Below, piece by piece: positions 4,185 to 6,928 of a DNA stretch of 6,928 bases. The notes under the pieces are model-generated. The model saw only the letters and a list, made by a program, of their open reading frames with translations, searched no databases and had not been told where the DNA came from. A program made the translations under genes and the position numbers. This stretch comes from JAHELQ01 sp965603365 (lineage in GTDB: Bacteria > Acidobacteriota > Aminicenantia > UBA2199): NCBI GenBank assembly GCA_965603365.1, contig CBFDCR010000132.1, positions 1-6,928 of the forward strand, in the 5' to 3' direction. The number at the start of each line of letters is the position of its first letter. Within the stretch, counting starts at the first letter, position 1.

Positions 4185-6863
4185 ATGATGTTATTTTATC
4201 AATTTAAGTATTGGCGGCGGATTTTTATGGCTGCGCTTGTGTTTATACTTTGTTTAAATTTTACCGTACAGGGGGCCGGCAGCGGCACCTCTACGCCGCC
4301 GGAACTGCGGCTGAAGTGGTATGAACAGCACATGGCCATGAAGGAGCGGTCTCTGTTTAAACACCTGGGCTGGCAATTTCTGGGGCCCACCAATATCAGC
4401 GGCCGGATGACCGATGTGGCGGTGGTGGCCCCCAGGGGAAAACACTACACCATCTACGTGGCCGGGGCCTCGGGCGGCGTGTGGAAGAGCGACAACGAAG
4501 GCACCACCTGGCAGCCTGTTTTTGAGCATGCCCCCTCCACCTCCATCGGCGACGTGACCATTGCCCCCTCCAATCAGGATATCGTCTGGGTGGGCACCGG
4601 CGAAGCCAATATTTTCCGCAGCTCCATGGCCGGTGCCGGGGTCTACAAGTCCACCGATGCCGGTAAAACCTGGCACTACATGGGCCTGGCCGGTACCCAT
4701 ACGATTCCCCGCATCGTGATCCATCCGCAGAACCCCGATATCGTGTACGTAGCCGCCTCGGGCCACGAATGGACGGACAACCAGGAGCGGGGGGTTTACC
4801 GGAGCGGCGACGGCGGGAAAACCTGGGAGAAGGTGCTCTACATCGATGAAAAGACCGGGGCCATCGACCTGGTGATGGACCCTTCAGACAGCAATACCCT
4901 CTATGCCGCCACCTGGCAGCGGATTCGCAAAAAATGGAACGATCCCCGCAACGGGCCCGATTATACGGGAAGCGGCATCTACAAAACCGTTGACGGCGGC
5001 AAGACCTGGAGACCCAAAAACAACGGGCTGCCGCCGGCCAAATACAGGGGTCGAATCGGCATCGATGTGGCCCGCTCCAATCCCGACGTGGTGTATGCCT
5101 TTATCGATCATTACGAAGTGGTGAAAAAGAATACGAAAGGAGAAGATGCCGATTCTTACGGCCGGCCCAAGATGGGCGTGATCCGCGGGGCCACGGTCTA
5201 TCGCTCCGACGATAAGGGGGAGACCTGGTGCCAGGTCAGTGAAACCAACCGCTATATGGAGAATATCTCCGCCACCTACGGCTGGGTCTTTGGCCAGATG
5301 CGGGTCGATCCCAACGACGAAAATAAGATCTATGTCATGGGGGTGCTGCTGCATGTATCGGCAGACGGCGGCAAGACCTTTCGGCGCCTGCTGGGCATGC
5401 ACGTCGACCACCACGGCCTGTGGATCGATCCCGACAACTCCAATTACCTGGTCAATGCCAATGACGGCGGCCTGGCCATCTCCTATGACGGCGGCAGCAG
5501 TTGGAAGACCTTTGCCAAAAACCTGCCGCTGGTGCAGTTCTTCAATGTAAGCTTCGATATGGACGAGCCCTTCCACGTGTACGGCTCGATCCAGGATCAC
5601 GGCAGTTACCGGGGGGTGGTGGACCTCGCTCGGGGGCGCCACAGCATCCCGGCCGCGGAGTGGGAGCAGGCACCCGGCGGCGAAGGCAGCAGCCATGCCA
5701 TCGATCCCACCGACCCCAATACCGTCTACTCTGCCGGATTTTACGGCTCCATCAGCCGAACCGACTTAAGAACCGGTAAGGAGATCAAAATCGTCCCCAA
5801 AGCCCAAAAGGGCGAGCCGCCGCTGCGGGGCCAGTGGCTGGCGCCGTTTATCATTTCGCCCCACAATCCCCGCGTCATTTACCACGGCATGAATTTCCTG
5901 TTTCGCTCCCTGGACCGGGGCGACGGTTGGGAGAGGATCAGCCCGGATTTGACCTATAACGATCCCAATAAGATCGGCGACATCCAGTATCAAACCCTAT
6001 TTGCCATCGCCGAATCGCCGCTGGAGTTCGGCCTGATCTACGTGGGCACCGACGACGGCCGTGTCCATGTGACCCGGGACAGCGGGCGGCACTGGGAAGA
6101 GATCACCGAAGGGCTGCCCCGGGGGAAATGGATCTCCCGGATTGCGGCGTCCGCCTTTGATGAGGCCACCGTGTACATGTCCCAGAACGGTAAACGGGAC
6201 GATGACTTTGCCGCCTATTTGTGGAAGTCTGCCGATTATGGCCAGGCCTGGCAGGATATCTCGGCCAACATCCCCTGCGGCCCCATCAATGTCATCCGGG
6301 AAGACCCGTTGAACCGGAATATCCTGTACGTGGGCACCGACCTGGGGGTCTACGTATCGGTGGACGGCGGTAAGGTGTGGCAGGTGCTGCCCCAACATTT
6401 CCCCACCACCTTCGTGCATGATTTGATTGTCCATCCCCGCGACAGCATCCTGGTGGCCGCCAGCCACGGCCGGGGCATGTATGCCATGGATGTGCGCCAT
6501 CTCCAGCAATTGACCCCGGAGGTATTGGCCGAAAAGGTGCACCTCTTTGAAACAGAATCTGCCAAACTGCCGCGGCGGGGCTGGTGGGGCTGGTACGGCG
6601 GGCAGGAGGCCCACTTCCATTATTACCTGAAAGAGGCGGCAAAGGCAAAACTGTTTATCAAGGACGGGGCCGGTAAAACGGTCAGGGAGATCGACGGCAC
6701 CGGCGATCCCGGCTTCAATACAGCGGTCTGGGATTTAAAAGCAGCGAAAAAAAAGGATAAAAAGGAGAGGCCGAAGACACCATACGCAAAACCCGGAACC
6801 TACACCCTGGTATTGAAGGTGGGCTCCCTCTCCAGGCAGGGCACGTTTGAGGTGAAGAAGTAG
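4185..6863 (+). CDS. Secreted Asp-box (BNR/VPS10-like) beta-propeller protein
   Basis: This 892-residue protein starts with a signal peptide: basic Y-W-R-R, a hydrophobic core at about 14-28, and cleavage probably near 30-32. It is therefore exported to the periplasm or outside. Family openings F-L-G-P-T-N-I-S-G-R-M-T-D (65-77), G-A-S-G-G-V-W-K-S (94-102) and V-G-T-G-E-A-N (136-142) match large proteins annotated as BNR-repeat glycosyl hydrolase or sortilin/VPS10-like. Eleven Asp-box motifs (S/T-x-D-x-G-x-x-W/F) start near 102, 156, 207, 268, 341, 392, 433, 575, 630, 682 and 725, enough for one or two propellers. Asp-boxes are structural and do not show catalysis; no sialidase catalytic set (Arg triad, Asp, Glu/Tyr) is evident. 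A linker with W-W-G-W-Y-G-G (800-806) leads to a FlgD-like Ig domain (about 820-892) with A-V-W-D-L-K and K-P-G-T-Y-T-L-V-L, interrupted by a lysine-rich insert (853-864). It is complete at both ends. The substrate is unknown. The gene is GC-rich with an extended -10 promoter and seems to stand alone. Confidence 0.85.
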   Translation: MMLFYQFKYWRRIFMAALVFILCLNFTVQGAGSGTSTPPELRLKWYEQHMAMKERSLFKHLGWQFLGPTNISGRMTDVAVVAPRGKHYTIYVAGASGGVWKSDNEGTTWQPVFEHAPSTSIGDVTIAPSNQDIVWVGTGEANIFRSSMAGAGVYKSTDAGKTWHYMGLAGTHTIPRIVIHPQNPDIVYVAASGHEWTDNQERGVYRSGDGGKTWEKVLYIDEKTGAIDLVMDPSDSNTLYAATWQRIRKKWNDPRNGPDYTGSGIYKTVDGGKTWRPKNNGLPPAKYRGRIGIDVARSNPDVVYAFIDHYEVVKKNTKGEDADSYGRPKMGVIRGATVYRSDDKGETWCQVSETNRYMENISATYGWVFGQMRVDPNDENKIYVMGVLLHVSADGGKTFRRLLGMHVDHHGLWIDPDNSNYLVNANDGGLAISYDGGSSWKTFAKNLPLVQFFNVSFDMDEPFHVYGSIQDHGSYRGVVDLARGRHSIPAAEWEQAPGGEGSSHAIDPTDPNTVYSAGFYGSISRTDLRTGKEIKIVPKAQKGEPPLRGQWLAPFIISPHNPRVIYHGMNFLFRSLDRGDGWERISPDLTYNDPNKIGDIQYQTLFAIAESPLEFGLIYVGTDDGRVHVTRDSGRHWEEITEGLPRGKWISRIAASAFDEATVYMSQNGKRDDDFAAYLWKSADYGQAWQDISANIPCGPINVIREDPLNRNILYVGTDLGVYVSVDGGKVWQVLPQHFPTTFVHDLIVHPRDSILVAASHGRGMYAMDVRHLQQLTPEVLAEKVHLFETESAKLPRRGWWGWYGGQEAHFHYYLKEAAKAKLFIKDGAGKTVREIDGTGDPGFNTAVWDLKAAKKKDKKERPKTPYAKPGTYTLVLKVGSLSRQGTFEVKK

Positions 6864-6928
6864 CAGGCACTGACCCCCGATTTTTTATCAAATTTTTATA
6901 GAAAAGGTGAAATATCTTCTAATATAGG
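6864..6928. other. Downstream AT-rich tail without a visible gene
   Basis: The last 65 bases after the Asp-box gene have a T-rich run but no hairpin before it, so an intrinsic terminator is not supported. No gene start is seen before the window ends. Confidence 0.5.

Noticed and set aside
4254..6648. Long open frames on the minus strand and alternative plus frames within the Asp-box gene
   Set aside because: They are shadows of a GC-rich gene with strong third-position bias; they are low-complexity Gly/Pro/Ala/His/Val-rich and have no recognisable motifs.

Overview
The window looks like a mosaic from a Gram-negative bacterium. An AT-rich accessory stretch (about 1-3850) carries mobile-element debris, a phage-defence-type gene and a toxin-antitoxin pair. 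It joins a GC-rich stretch (about 3890-6863) that looks like resident chromosome. The small four-cysteine protein at 3898 resembles a family I remember mainly from Desulfobacterota/Geobacter-type bacteria, and the large Asp-box protein belongs to a family spread over several environmental phyla. I would guess Desulfobacterota or a neighbouring phylum, with low confidence.

Layout. 1-87 is the C-terminal end of what looks like an IS630-type transposase. The element's right end probably lies near 131-135, where it abuts a broken DUF5615 (PIN-like toxin) gene at a TA dinucleotide. A near-consensus sigma70 promoter (385-413) follows. It leads into two tiny overlapping frames (450-551, 536-643), then an AIPR (abortive infection phage resistance) gene (645-2612) and a coupled 88-aa gene with an antitoxin-like tail (2614-2880). 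These form a compact transcription unit that may be a defence cassette.

The 459-bp gap at 2881-3339 holds no convincing complete gene but is rich in structure. It contains five TTCTACC-type direct repeats at an alternating 21/22-bp spacing, bounded by an inverted repeat. A further inverted copy of the motif sits at the probable transcription start of the downstream promoter, next to an inverted repeat around the -10 and a 10-bp tandem repeat in the leader. That promoter drives an overlapping DUF2281-type antitoxin/MazF-PemK toxin pair (3340-3851).

The GC-rich part has a small cysteine-rich gene (GTG start at 3898), an extended -10 promoter, and a secreted 892-aa beta-propeller protein with eleven Asp-box (BNR) repeats and a C-terminal FlgD-like Ig fold.

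How the parts may act together: AIPR, the MazF-type module and the remnant DUF5615 gene are all typical defence-island or stress-module cargo. The strongest undescribed signal is the phased repeat array whose motif recurs at the toxin-antitoxin promoter. It could be a regulator binding array, an iteron set or a mobile-element end.
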